Source of the DNA: an uncultured Streptomyces sp.
GTDB lineage: Bacteria > Actinomycetota > Actinomycetes > Streptomycetales > Streptomycetaceae
Direction of reading: 5' to 3'
DNA: 64,000 nucleotides
Assembly: GCF_947488945.1 (NCBI RefSeq)
Contig: NZ_CANLBS010000002.1
Coordinates: 124,001-188,000, forward strand
Position 1 is the first letter of the stretch, and every line of letters starts with the position of its first letter. Below the pieces are notes generated by a model. It did no database searches, was not told where the DNA came from, and saw only the letters and a program-made list of their open reading frames with translations. Shown piece after piece: positions 41,841 to 50,924 of the stretch. The translations under genes were made by a program, and so were the position numbers.

Positions 41841-42533
41841 ACCACGAGTCGGGCAGGGGCGGACAGCGCGCCCAGCGAGGTCATCGCGGATGCGGAAGGC
41901 GTGGCCGGGGAGGCCGTCGCCGAGGCGGAAGGGGTGCCGGCGGCCCGGCGCACGGTCGACGGCTACGCACGGGCCTCCTTCCCCTGGTACGGCCTGGACG
42001 ACGCCTTCACGGGCCCGCGCTGGCTGATGCAGGTCGGCTCCGCGGCGGACGGCACCGTGCAGCACGGATCCGTCGGCCACGGTGACGAGCCGTCGGTGCG
42101 CGCCGAGTCGAACGTCGAGAAGGAGCGCTTCGCGGTCGTCGTGACGATCGCCAGCAGCCCCGTACGGCGCACCGGCGACGGCACCGGGGTGCTGGACGCC
42201 ACCACCGTGTCCTCGGCCGCCTGGCTGGCCGGTTCGGGCCTGCTGGCCTACACCTGGCCGCCGCAGCTCGACCACAGCCTCCGCGACGACTGGCTGGACC
42301 AGCAGACGGAGACCGCGTTCACGCTCGCCGACGACCTCGACCAGGCGCCCTGGTCGACGCTGTCGCTGCCGGTCGACGGTGTGCCCGTCGACTTCCACTA
42401 CCGCGAGTCCGAGTTCGGCTGGGTCCTGGCCGGTTCCGCCCCCAGCGGGGTGCACATCGGCGCGTACGGGCGCGGCCTGAGCGCGTACGGCCTCGGCTTC
42501 TCGGTCGTCGAGGACCTCGGCGTCTACGCCTGA
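41835..42533 (+). CDS. Conserved hypothetical protein
   Basis: This 232-residue protein starts at ATG 41835. There is no signal peptide or membrane helix. An Ala/Glu-rich N-terminus (about 1-40) precedes a compact domain with FPWYGLDDAFTGPRWLMQVG, RFAVVVTIASSPVRRTGDG, WPPQLDHSLRDDW, STLSLPVDGVPVDFHYRESE and GWVLAGSAPSGVHIGAYGRG. I do not recognise the family. Its start codon lies inside a long inverted repeat, so translational or transcriptional control is possible. It is convergent with mrp. Confidence 0.72.
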   Translation: METTSRAGADSAPSEVIADAEGVAGEAVAEAEGVPAARRTVDGYARASFPWYGLDDAFTGPRWLMQVGSAADGTVQHGSVGHGDEPSVRAESNVEKERFAVVVTIASSPVRRTGDGTGVLDATTVSSAAWLAGSGLLAYTWPPQLDHSLRDDWLDQQTETAFTLADDLDQAPWSTLSLPVDGVPVDFHYRESEFGWVLAGSAPSGVHIGAYGRGLSAYGLGFSVVEDLGVYA

Positions 42534-42595
42534 CGGGCGCGGCGTCCACCGGGCCGCGGGGCCCGGAACACGGCCCGGACACGGCCCGGACGCGG

Positions 42596-42639
42596 CGACG
42601 CCGGGGGCGGCCCGCATCGGCGGGCCGCCCCCGGCGTCG
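42596..42639. terminator. Very strong bidirectional terminator before mrp
   Basis: A perfect 20-bp GC stem (42596-42615 with 42620-42639) and a 4-base loop lie between two convergent genes. Confidence 0.85.
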
Positions 42640-42653
42640 TACGGCCGGGAGAC

Positions 42654-43787
42654 TCAGAACTTGTTGCGCGGCGTGATGCCCAGCGACATGCCGGACAGGC
42701 CGCGCTGACGGCCGCCCAGCTTCCGGGCGATCTCGCGCAGCGCGCTGCCGGCCGGCGAGTCGGGGTCGGAGAGGACCACCGGCTTGCCGTCGTCGCCGCC
42801 CTCGCGCAGCCGGACGTCGATCGGGATGGAGCCCAGCACCGGGACCTCGGCGCCGACCGTCTTGGTCAGCCCGTCCGCGACCCGCTGTCCGCCGCCGCTG
42901 CCGAAGACGTCGATCATCTCGTCGCAGTGCGGGCAGGGCATGCCCGACATGTTCTCCACGACGCCGACGATCTTCTGGTGCGTCTGCACCGCGATGGAGC
43001 CGGCCCGCTCGGCCACCTCGGCGGCGGCCTGCTGCGGGGTCGTGACGACCAGGATCTCCGCGCCGGGGACGAGCTGCGCCACCGAGATCGCGATGTCGCC
43101 GGTGCCCGGCGGGAGGTCGAGCAGCAGGACGTCGAGGTCGCCCCAGTACACGTCGGCGAGGAACTGCTGGAGCGCCCGGTGCAGCATCGGGCCGCGCCAC
43201 ACCACCGGGGCGTTGCCGGGGGTGAACATGCCGATCGAGATGACCTTCACGCCGTGCGCGGACGGCGGCATGATCATGTTCTCGACCTGGGTCGGCTTGC
43301 CGTCCGCGCCGAGCATCCGCGGCACGCTGTGGCCGTAGATGTCCGCGTCGACCACGCCGACCTTGAGCCCGTCGGCGGCCAGCGCCGCCGCCAGGTTGAC
43401 CGTCACCGAGGACTTGCCGACGCCGCCCTTGCCGGAGGCGACGGCGTAGACCCGGGTCAGCGAGCCGGGCTGGGCGAACGGCACCTCGCGCTCGGCGGTG
43501 CCGCCGCGCAGCGAGGTCGCGAGCTCCTTGCGCTGCTCGTCGCTCATCACGTCGAGGGTCACCTCGACCCGCGACACGCCCTCGACACCGCCGACCGCCT
43601 CGGTCACGTTCCTGGTGATGGTCTCGCGCATCGGACAGCCGGAGACCGTGAGATACACCGTGACAGCCACCACACCGTCATCATCGATCGCGACCGATTT
43701 CACCATCCCCAACTCGGTGATCGGTCGGTTGATCTCCGGGTCGTTCACTGTCGCCAGCGCTTCGCGCACCGCGTCTTCCGTAGCCAT
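42654..43787 (-). CDS. mrp: Mrp/NBP35-type Fe-S cluster carrier ATPase
   Basis: This 377-residue protein starts at ATG 43785-43787. Residues 1-80 are a MIP18/DUF59 domain (EDAVREALATVNDPEINRPITELGMVKSV). The P-loop ATPase follows: SGKGGVGKSSVTVNLAAALA (deviant Walker A), VGVVDADIYGHSVPRMLG and LLLDLPPGTGD. The Cys pair in MPCPHCDEM binds the bridging Fe-S cluster at a dimer interface. It delivers Fe-S clusters to target enzymes. It is conserved downstream of tatB in actinobacteria (Rv1229c, from memory). Confidence 0.92.
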   Translation of the reverse strand: MATEDAVREALATVNDPEINRPITELGMVKSVAIDDDGVVAVTVYLTVSGCPMRETITRNVTEAVGGVEGVSRVEVTLDVMSDEQRKELATSLRGGTAEREVPFAQPGSLTRVYAVASGKGGVGKSSVTVNLAAALAADGLKVGVVDADIYGHSVPRMLGADGKPTQVENMIMPPSAHGVKVISIGMFTPGNAPVVWRGPMLHRALQQFLADVYWGDLDVLLLDLPPGTGDIAISVAQLVPGAEILVVTTPQQAAAEVAERAGSIAVQTHQKIVGVVENMSGMPCPHCDEMIDVFGSGGGQRVADGLTKTVGAEVPVLGSIPIDVRLREGGDDGKPVVLSDPDSPAGSALREIARKLGGRQRGLSGMSLGITPRNKF

Positions 43788-43830
43788 GGGACCGATGGTA
43801 CGGCGCGGCGTCCTACGCGCGGGTAACCCG

Positions 43831-44391
43831 TCAGCGGTCGGCTTCGTCACTTCCGCGTGCGACGGGCCCGTGGCGCTCGTCCAGCTCCTTCACGAGGTCC
43901 TGGAGTTCGGACCGGATCCAGTCGCGCGTGGCGACCTCGCCGAGGCCCATCCGCAGCGCCGCGATCTCGCGCGTGAGGTACTCGGTGTCGGCGATCGACC
44001 GCTCGTTCTGCTTGCGGTCCTGCTCGTGGGTGACCCGGTCCCGGTCGTCCTGGCGGTTCTGCGCGAGCAGGATCAGCGGCGCGGCGTAGGACGCCTGGAG
44101 CGACAGCATCAGCGTCAGGAAGATGAACGGGTACTCGTCGAACCGCACCGACCGCGGCGCGAAGATGTTCCACACCACCCACAGGACGATGATCAGCGTC
44201 ATCCAGACGATGAACCGGCCGGTGCCCAGGAAGCGGGCGATCCGCTCGGAGAAGCGGCCGAACGCCTCCGGGTCGTACTCCGGCAGCAGTCGGCGGCGCG
44301 GCGCCCTCGGCTGGTCCAGCCGGGCGCGCGGCGGGCGCACGATCCCCGAGGAACCCGTCGTCGCTGCCTTGGCGCGTTCGTCAGCGGCCAC
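43831..44391 (-). CDS. DUF1003 membrane protein
   Basis: This 186-residue protein starts at GTG 44389-44391, overlapping the end of the CBS-domain gene by 11 bases, so the two are coupled. DUF1003 is marked by FSERIARFLGTGRFIVWMTLIIVLWVVWNIF and FDEYPFIFLTLMLSLQASYAAPLILLAQNRQDDRDR, with two membrane helices. The C-terminal part (about 130-180) is a charged coiled coil. The family often accompanies magnesium-linked CBS proteins. Its function is not established. Confidence 0.88.
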   Translation of the reverse strand: MAADERAKAATTGSSGIVRPPRARLDQPRAPRRRLLPEYDPEAFGRFSERIARFLGTGRFIVWMTLIIVLWVVWNIFAPRSVRFDEYPFIFLTLMLSLQASYAAPLILLAQNRQDDRDRVTHEQDRKQNERSIADTEYLTREIAALRMGLGEVATRDWIRSELQDLVKELDERHGPVARGSDEADR

Positions 44392-45655
44392 CGGCGATCC
44401 CCTCCTCGCCGTGGAACTCGGTCTCGCGCCAGTCGTCCGGCAGCAGGTGGTCCAGCACGTCGTCCACGGTCACCGCGCCCACCAGCGACCCACTCGCGTC
44501 CACCACCGGCACCGAGACCAGGTTGTACGCGGCGAGGTAGCTGGTCACCACCGGCAGCGGGGTCTCCGGCGGCAGCGGCACCAGGTCGCTGTCCACGATC
44601 GAACTGACCAGGGTGAACGGCGGGTCGCGCAGCAGCCGCTGGAAATGGACCGTGCCGAGGTACTTCCCGGTGGGCGTGTCGTCGGGCGACCGGCACACGT
44701 ACACCTGGGCGGCCAGGGCGGGGGAGAGGTCGGATTGGCGGACCCGCGCCAGCGCGTCGGCGACGGTGGCGTCCGGCCGCAGAATGATCGGCTCGGTGGT
44801 CATCAGACCGCCCGCGGTGCGCTCCTCGTACGACATCAGCCGGCGGACGTCGGCCGCGTCGTCGGGGCGCATCAGGGTCAGCAGCCGCTCCTTGTCCTCC
44901 TCCGGCAGCTCGGAGAGCAGGTCGGCGGCGTCGTCCGGGTCCATCGCCTCCAGCACGTCGGCGGCCCGTTCCTCCTTGAGCTTGCCGATGATCTCGACCT
45001 GGTCGTCCTCGGGCAGCTCCTCCAGGACGTCGGCCAGCCGGTCGTCGTCGAGGGCGGCCGCCACCTCGGCGCGGCGCTTGGGGGTGAGGTGGTGCAGCGC
45101 GTTGGCCACGTCGGTCGGGCGGAGCTTCTCGAAGGTCGCCACCAGGCTCTCCGCGCCCTGACCGGTCTCCTCCAGCGAGAAGTCCTTGACGGCCGACCAC
45201 TCGACCGTCAGCGTCTCGCCCTTGCGGCGCAGCGCCCCGCCCCGCCCCTTGCGGACGAAGCACTTGTCGATCTCCCAGTCGCGGCGGGCCGGAAGCTGCT
45301 GGATCGACACGTCGAGGACGGTGACCTCCTCGTCGGTCTCCGCGAGCCGCACCCGGCGGTCCAGGAACTCGCCGAGGATGAGGCGTTCCGTGGGGCGCTG
45401 TTCGAAGCGCCGCATGTTGACCACGCCCGTGGTGATGACCTGGCCGGACTCGACGCCGGTCACCCGGGTCATCGGCAGGAAGATGCGCCGCCGGCTGACG
45501 ACCTCGACCACCATGCCGAGCAGCCGCGGCGGCTTGCCGCCGACCCGGAGCATCGCGACGAGGTCGCGGACCCGGCCGACCTGGTCGCCGTTGGGGTCGA
45601 AGACGGGGACGCCGGACAAGTGCGAGACGAAGACCCGGGGGGTGCCTGCCGCCAT
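44381..45655 (-). CDS. MgtE-N / CBS-domain protein without the MgtE channel
   Basis: This 424-residue protein starts at ATG 45653-45655. A PRC-barrel-like domain (VFVSHLSGVPVFDPNGDQVGRVRDLV) comes first. A MgtE N-terminal superhelix follows (LRPTDVANALHHLTPKRRAEVAAALDDDRLADVLEELPEDDQVEIIGKL, about 180-270). Two CBS domains (about 280-410) include GGLMTTEPIILRPDATVADAL and LVSVPVVDASGSLVGAVTVDDVLDHLL. The transmembrane magnesium channel of MgtE is absent. It is therefore probably a cytoplasmic Mg- or nucleotide-sensing protein acting on the coupled DUF1003 membrane protein. Confidence 0.88.
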   Translation of the reverse strand: MAAGTPRVFVSHLSGVPVFDPNGDQVGRVRDLVAMLRVGGKPPRLLGMVVEVVSRRRIFLPMTRVTGVESGQVITTGVVNMRRFEQRPTERLILGEFLDRRVRLAETDEEVTVLDVSIQQLPARRDWEIDKCFVRKGRGGALRRKGETLTVEWSAVKDFSLEETGQGAESLVATFEKLRPTDVANALHHLTPKRRAEVAAALDDDRLADVLEELPEDDQVEIIGKLKEERAADVLEAMDPDDAADLLSELPEEDKERLLTLMRPDDAADVRRLMSYEERTAGGLMTTEPIILRPDATVADALARVRQSDLSPALAAQVYVCRSPDDTPTGKYLGTVHFQRLLRDPPFTLVSSIVDSDLVPLPPETPLPVVTSYLAAYNLVSVPVVDASGSLVGAVTVDDVLDHLLPDDWRETEFHGEEGIAGGR

Positions 45656-45960
45656 CGTCCGCGTCTCCCTTCGTGTGGCCGTACGGGTCGGACCGTACGG
45701 GCCGTCGCCGTCGTGGCGGCTCGGACCGTCGCCCGGGCCGTCGCCGGGGCCGTGGCCGGCGGTGCGGCGTGCGATGCCGGTGTGATCATTCCACGGCGCG
45801 TCCTGTGCGGCGATTCGGTCCGTCCCGCGGTGCTCAGGCTAACCGGAGCCCGCACACGATGCCTTCGCGGACCGTCCGCACGGTCTCTGCGGGACGGCGT
45901 AGGGGGCACCGGTACGCTGCGGGTTGCCAGCCCCCTACATGTGGACGAGAGGCAGTGCGC
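45656..45960. other. 305-bp divergent intergenic region
   Basis: No gene is seen. It contains two copies of the palindrome CCGTACGG (45679-45686 and 45693-45700) close to the CBS-protein start, a possible operator. The promoter for the divergent lipoprotein gene should lie in 45840-45930. Confidence 0.45.
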
Positions 45961-46725
45961 GTGACCTCCTTTGCCCCCGGCGTACGGGCCCGACGCAGGA
46001 CGGCGCTCGCCGCGGTGCTCTGCGCGGGGCTCGCCGTGACGACGCTCACGGGCTGCGCGGGAGACGATCCGGACGCCGGTACCAACGGCCTCGGCAAGCT
46101 GTCGGCGACGGAGATCGACCGGAAGGCGAGAGCGGCGGCGGACACCGCCGCCGCCGTGCGGCTGTCCGGGAAGCTGATCAGCAAGGGCGGCGACTACACC
46201 CTCGACATGCAGCTCAACGCGGACGGCGGCACGGGCTCGGTCACCTCGAAGGACAACACCTTCGCCCTGCTGCGTGTCGGCGACGACCTCTACCTCAAGG
46301 CCGATGCCGCCTTCTGGGCCCAGCACGGCGAGGGCGAGGACTCCGCGACCGACGGCGAGGCCGCCGCCAAGCTGGATGACAAGTACGTGAAGGTCCCCGA
46401 GGACGACCCCACCTACGACCAGCTCCGCGGCTTCACCGAGAAGAAGACGCTCCTCGACGGCCTGCTCACGCTGCACGGCAGCGTCAACAAGGGGGACCGG
46501 GGCAAGGTCACCGGGGTCCGCACCATCGAGATCATGGGCGGAAAGGGCGAGGGCGGAGCGCTCGACGTCTCCCTGGAGGGCTCCCCCTACCCCCTGCGGG
46601 TCGCGCGCGGCGGTGGCGGCGGCACCATCACGCTCGCCGACTGGGGCAAGGCCTTCGCGCTGGAGGCGCCCTCCGAGGACGACACGGTCGACTACGGCGG
46701 CCAGCTCCCGAAGTCCTCGGGCTGA
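45961..46725 (+). CDS. LppX/LprG-like lipoprotein
   Basis: This 254-residue protein starts at GTG 45961, 8 bases after GAGAGG; a GTG at 45955 is too close to that site. The signal peptide ends in the lipobox LTGC with Cys32. The mature domain (AAAVRLSGKLISKGGDYTLDMQLNADGGTGSV, AFALLRVGDDLYLKADAAFWAQH and YPLRVARGGGGGTITLADWGKAFALEAP) matches the LppX_LprAFG fold, which carries acylated lipids in mycobacteria. In Streptomyces the ligand is unknown. The likely location is the outer face of the membrane. Confidence 0.85.
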   Translation: MTSFAPGVRARRRTALAAVLCAGLAVTTLTGCAGDDPDAGTNGLGKLSATEIDRKARAAADTAAAVRLSGKLISKGGDYTLDMQLNADGGTGSVTSKDNTFALLRVGDDLYLKADAAFWAQHGEGEDSATDGEAAAKLDDKYVKVPEDDPTYDQLRGFTEKKTLLDGLLTLHGSVNKGDRGKVTGVRTIEIMGGKGEGGALDVSLEGSPYPLRVARGGGGGTITLADWGKAFALEAPSEDDTVDYGGQLPKSSG

Positions 46726-46774
46726 CCCCCTCCCCGGCGGGGCCGGTCAGCGCGAACGGCGACGACGGGGCCGG

Positions 46775-47293
46775 TCAGCGCGAGCGGCGGCGCTTCAGCA
46801 GCAGCCGGGGGAGCGCGGCCGGGACCGGCCGCCGGGTGGTCGCCGCGGTGGCCGGCGGCCGGGCGGCCAGCGAGCCCGAGGGCAGGTCCGTGGTGGAGGC
46901 GACGGGCGTCAGCCGCAGCACCCGGCACTCGTCCGCCCAGCGGTCCACGATCCGTTCGGCGTCCGGCGCGTTCAGCCGCTTGCCCTTCAGCTCGGCGACC
47001 GCCGCCTCCCACGCGGGCGTGCGCGGGGCCGGCTCGTCCACCGCCGCCGTCCAGGACACGATCCGCCCGCCCTTGTCCTTGCTGCGCACCGTCACCTCGG
47101 CGGTCTGCCCGCCGGCGAGTCCCTCGGGCAGCGGCTGCTCGCCGGGCCCGTCGCCGACCAGGTGCGCGGCGCCGTCGAGCCACACGTGCCACACGGCGCG
47201 GGCGGACCCGGTGGCGCGTACCCAGATCAGGCCGGACTTCTTGGTGGCTTCTTCGACCAGGGCCCGGCCGAGCGGCGAGTCAGCAGCAGTCAT
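46775..47293 (-). CDS. Conserved hypothetical protein
   Basis: This 172-residue soluble protein starts at ATG 47291-47293. Sequence features are SPLGRALVEEATKKSGLIWVRATGSARAVWHVWLDGAAHLVGDGPGEQPLPEGLAGGQTAEVTVRSKDKGGRIVSWTAAV, resembling a split-barrel-like fold, and a highly basic C-terminus (LPRLLLKRRRSR). I cannot assign a function. Codon bias and a clear start support a real gene. It is convergent with the lipoprotein gene. Confidence 0.75.
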   Translation of the reverse strand: MTAADSPLGRALVEEATKKSGLIWVRATGSARAVWHVWLDGAAHLVGDGPGEQPLPEGLAGGQTAEVTVRSKDKGGRIVSWTAAVDEPAPRTPAWEAAVAELKGKRLNAPDAERIVDRWADECRVLRLTPVASTTDLPSGSLAARPPATAATTRRPVPAALPRLLLKRRRSR

Positions 47294-47464
47294 GGCCCCG
47301 AGCTTATGCGGGGCGCGGCAGCGGCGGACCCGGGGAGGCGGCACGGGCTGCCACGACGGAAACCCGGTCGCCCCCGTGCGCCCGGTGCGACGGGACGGGC
47401 GGCCGTCCCGCCGCGAGCACCCGGCGGACGCGGCGCACGCCACGGGCCTGCGCCGCGTCCGTCC

Positions 47465-48322
47465 TCACCTGCCGCTGTAGACGGGGAACACGGTGTGCTC
47501 GCCGTAGTCCACGTCGTCGAGGTCCCGCAGGACGTCCATGTCGGCGCCGGAGATCTCGAAGTCGACCTCCGCGTTGGAGCGCATGTGCGCGGGGTTCGCC
47601 GTCTTCGGCAGCGACACCGTGCCCAGTTGCAGGGTGTAGCGGATGCACAGCTGGGGGACGGACACGCCGTACTTCTCCGCCATGCCCCGGACCCGGGCGT
47701 TGTCGAGGATCGCGCCGTGGGCGATCGGCGAGTACGCCTCGACGAGGATCTCCTGGCTCTCGCAGTAAGCCAGCAGCTCGGAGGGGGTGTTGCCGGCGTG
47801 CACGAGCAGCTGGTTCACCTGCGGGGCGACGGTGGCGTCCTGCGCGATGTTCTCCAGGTCGTGCCGCTGGAAGTTGGAGACGCCGATCGAGCGGATCCTG
47901 CCGGCCCGGTGGGCGTCCTCCAGGGCGCGCCACGCCTCGCGGTTTCCCCGGGCGTAGTCGCCGCCGCGGAAGTCGTCCCACGGCTGCGGGCTGTGGATGA
48001 GCATCAGGTCGACGTAGTCGATCCCGAGCTTCTCCAGCGACCCGTCGATCGCCTCGACCGCCCGGTCGTAGTCCTTGATCTCCGCGGCGAGCTTGGTCGA
48101 CACGAACAGTTCGGCGCGGGGCACCCCGCAGGTGCGTACCCCCTCGCCGACGCCGCGCTCGTTGCCGTACGCCTGAGCGGTGTCGAGGTTGCGGTAGCCG
48201 GCCTCCACGGCCGCGCGGACGGCGTCGGCCGCCTTGTCGTCGTCGATGAACCAGGTGCCGAGTCCCAGCTTGGGGATCTCGACGCCGTTTGCCAGCGTGT
48301 AGGTCTCGTCCAGGACGGTCAT
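47465..48322 (-). CDS. Aldo/keto reductase (2,5-diketo-gluconate reductase-like)
   Basis: This 285-residue NADPH-dependent TIM-barrel oxidoreductase starts at ATG 48320-48322, overlapping the stop of the cupin gene. The catalytic tetrad is Asp and Tyr in LDTAQAYGNE, Lys in VSTKLA and His in LMLIHSP. IGVSNFQRHDLENI and SLPKTANPAHMRSN are typical AKR loops. It reduces carbonyl substrates; which ones is unknown. It forms an operon with the cupin and sits beside a second aldo/keto reductase. Confidence 0.9.
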   Translation of the reverse strand: MTVLDETYTLANGVEIPKLGLGTWFIDDDKAADAVRAAVEAGYRNLDTAQAYGNERGVGEGVRTCGVPRAELFVSTKLAAEIKDYDRAVEAIDGSLEKLGIDYVDLMLIHSPQPWDDFRGGDYARGNREAWRALEDAHRAGRIRSIGVSNFQRHDLENIAQDATVAPQVNQLLVHAGNTPSELLAYCESQEILVEAYSPIAHGAILDNARVRGMAEKYGVSVPQLCIRYTLQLGTVSLPKTANPAHMRSNAEVDFEISGADMDVLRDLDDVDYGEHTVFPVYSGR

Positions 48323-48753
48323 GCGGTCGCTCCGTTCTTCGGCAGTGCCCCGTACACCTCGTCGGTGATGGGTTCGAGCCATTCGTTGCGGACGTCCTCA
48401 CCGGGGGTGAGGAAGGCGAGGTGGGAGAACCACGCGTCGGCCTTCGCGCCGTGCCAGTGCTTCGTGCCCGCCGGGACGCGGACCACCGTTCCCGGCTCCA
48501 TGCTGACGGGCTCCCCGCCCTCGGCCTGGTACCAGCCGCTGCCCGCCGTGCACAGCAGGATCTGGTCACCGCCACCGTCCGTGCCGTGGTGGACGTGCCA
48601 GTGGTTGCGGCAGCCCGGCTCGAAGGAGACGTTGCTGACGGGGACGCTCCCCGCGGCGAGCGGGGCCAGGTAGCTCTGGCCGGTGAAGTACTGCGCGAAG
48701 GCGTCGTTCTTCTCCCCGAGCGGGAAGATCTGGTCGAATCCGTTGGCAGACAT
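48319..48753 (-). CDS. Cupin-domain protein
   Basis: This 144-residue single-cupin protein starts at ATG 48751-48753. Metal ligands are in NHWHVHHGTDGGGDQILLC (motif 1) and VRVPAGTKHWHGAKADAWFSHLAF (motif 2). Such cupins commonly pair with carboxymuconolactone decarboxylases and reductases. Three tandem GAAAGGAC copies precede the start codon and act as or mimic ribosome binding sites. It overlaps the downstream aldo/keto reductase by four bases. Confidence 0.88.
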   Translation of the reverse strand: MSANGFDQIFPLGEKNDAFAQYFTGQSYLAPLAAGSVPVSNVSFEPGCRNHWHVHHGTDGGGDQILLCTAGSGWYQAEGGEPVSMEPGTVVRVPAGTKHWHGAKADAWFSHLAFLTPGEDVRNEWLEPITDEVYGALPKNGATA

Positions 48754-48756
48754 GCG

Positions 48757-48780
48757 GTCCTTTCGTCCTTTCGTCCTTTC
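48757..48780 (-). repeat. Three tandem 8-bp copies of GAAAGGAC at the cupin ribosome binding site
   Basis: Perfect GAAAGGAC units (minus strand) occupy 48757-48764, 48765-48772 and 48773-48780, just before the ATG. Each contains AAGGA. Slippage would change the spacing or number of Shine-Dalgarno copies. Confidence 0.8.
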
Positions 48781-48851
48781 GGCGCGCCCCACCGGGCGCG
48801 GTGCGGGTGCGGGTGCGGGGTCCCGGGTCCCGGCCGGCCCGCGCGGGTCCC

Positions 48852-49889
<1,038 letters not shown>

Positions 49890-50075
49890 CTACGGCGCGG
49901 GGCCCCGGTGAGGGATGCCCTGCCAGTACGCCCCTTGCCGAGGACTCCCTCGCCCGGCCCCGGGCGACCCGGACGCGGACTTATCCGCTGGAGACGGATC
50001 GGGAGCGGTCACTATGCTGCGCCGGAGCCGGGGCCCGGACGTGGGCGGCCCGCTCGGGATCGGAGACGTACCACC

Positions 50076-50819
50076 ATGATGAGCCGTCTGCACGCGGTCT
50101 GCTTCCGGGCGGACCGCCCGGAAGAACTGGCGCGGTTCTGGTCCGGGGTCCTCGGGTGGGAGGTGGCGGGCGAGCCGGACGGGGCCGCGCTCCTGCCCCC
50201 GGACGCCTCCGGGTTCCGCGTCCGCTTCGTACCGGGCGGACGGCCGAAGACCGTGCGGAACCGGGGGCACTTCGACCTGACCAGCGCCTGTGCCGAGGAC
50301 CAGCGGCGGACGGTGGCCAGGGTGCTGGAGCTCGGTGGCCGGCACATCGACGTGGGCCAGACCCCCGAGGACGCGCACGTGGTGCTCGCGGACCCCGAGG
50401 GCAACGAACTGTGCGTGATCGAGCCGGACAACGCGTTCCTGGCCGGCACCGGTGCGATCGGGGCGCTGGCCTGCGACGGCACGCAGGAGGTCGGCCACTT
50501 CTGGAGCCGGGCGCTGGGGTGGCCGCTGGTCTGGGACCAGGACGAGGAAACCGCCGTCCAGTCGCCGGACGGCGGTACGAAGATCACCTGGGGCGGCCCT
50601 CCGGTGGCGCCGCAGACCGGAACCGACCGGCTGTTCCTGGAGCTGGCGGTGTCCGGGGACGGCCCGCGGACCGGGGACGGCGGCCTGGAGGCGGAGGTCG
50701 ACCGTCTGCTGGCGCTCGGCGCGACCCGCGCCGCCGACGGCGACGGCGAGGAGGACGGGCGCGGCGTCCGGCTGCGCGATCCGGACGGGAACGCGTTCGC
50801 CCTGCGCGGGTCCCGGTGA
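50076..50819 (+). CDS. Two-module VOC family protein
   Basis: This 247-residue protein starts at ATG 50076 after GGAGACG. It contains two glyoxalase-like modules: RLHAVCFRADRPEELARFWSGVLGWEV to EGNELCVIEP (1-117), and IGALACDGTQEVGHFWSRALGWPLVWD to DPDGNAFALRG (about 125-245). The first keeps a His in GHFDLT. Relatives include bleomycin-resistance-like and uncharacterised proteins. The substrate is unknown. It is divergent from the aldo/keto reductase. Confidence 0.85.
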   Translation: MMSRLHAVCFRADRPEELARFWSGVLGWEVAGEPDGAALLPPDASGFRVRFVPGGRPKTVRNRGHFDLTSACAEDQRRTVARVLELGGRHIDVGQTPEDAHVVLADPEGNELCVIEPDNAFLAGTGAIGALACDGTQEVGHFWSRALGWPLVWDQDEETAVQSPDGGTKITWGGPPVAPQTGTDRLFLELAVSGDGPRTGDGGLEAEVDRLLALGATRAADGDGEEDGRGVRLRDPDGNAFALRGSR

Positions 50820-50924
50820 ACGGTGCCCCGGTGAGCGGCCCCCGGTGAGCCGCGTGCGTACCGCGCCGGCCGCGGGGCGACGCGTACCGGCGGGCGAGCC
50901 CCGGTGTCCGGGGCCCGCGTCCGC

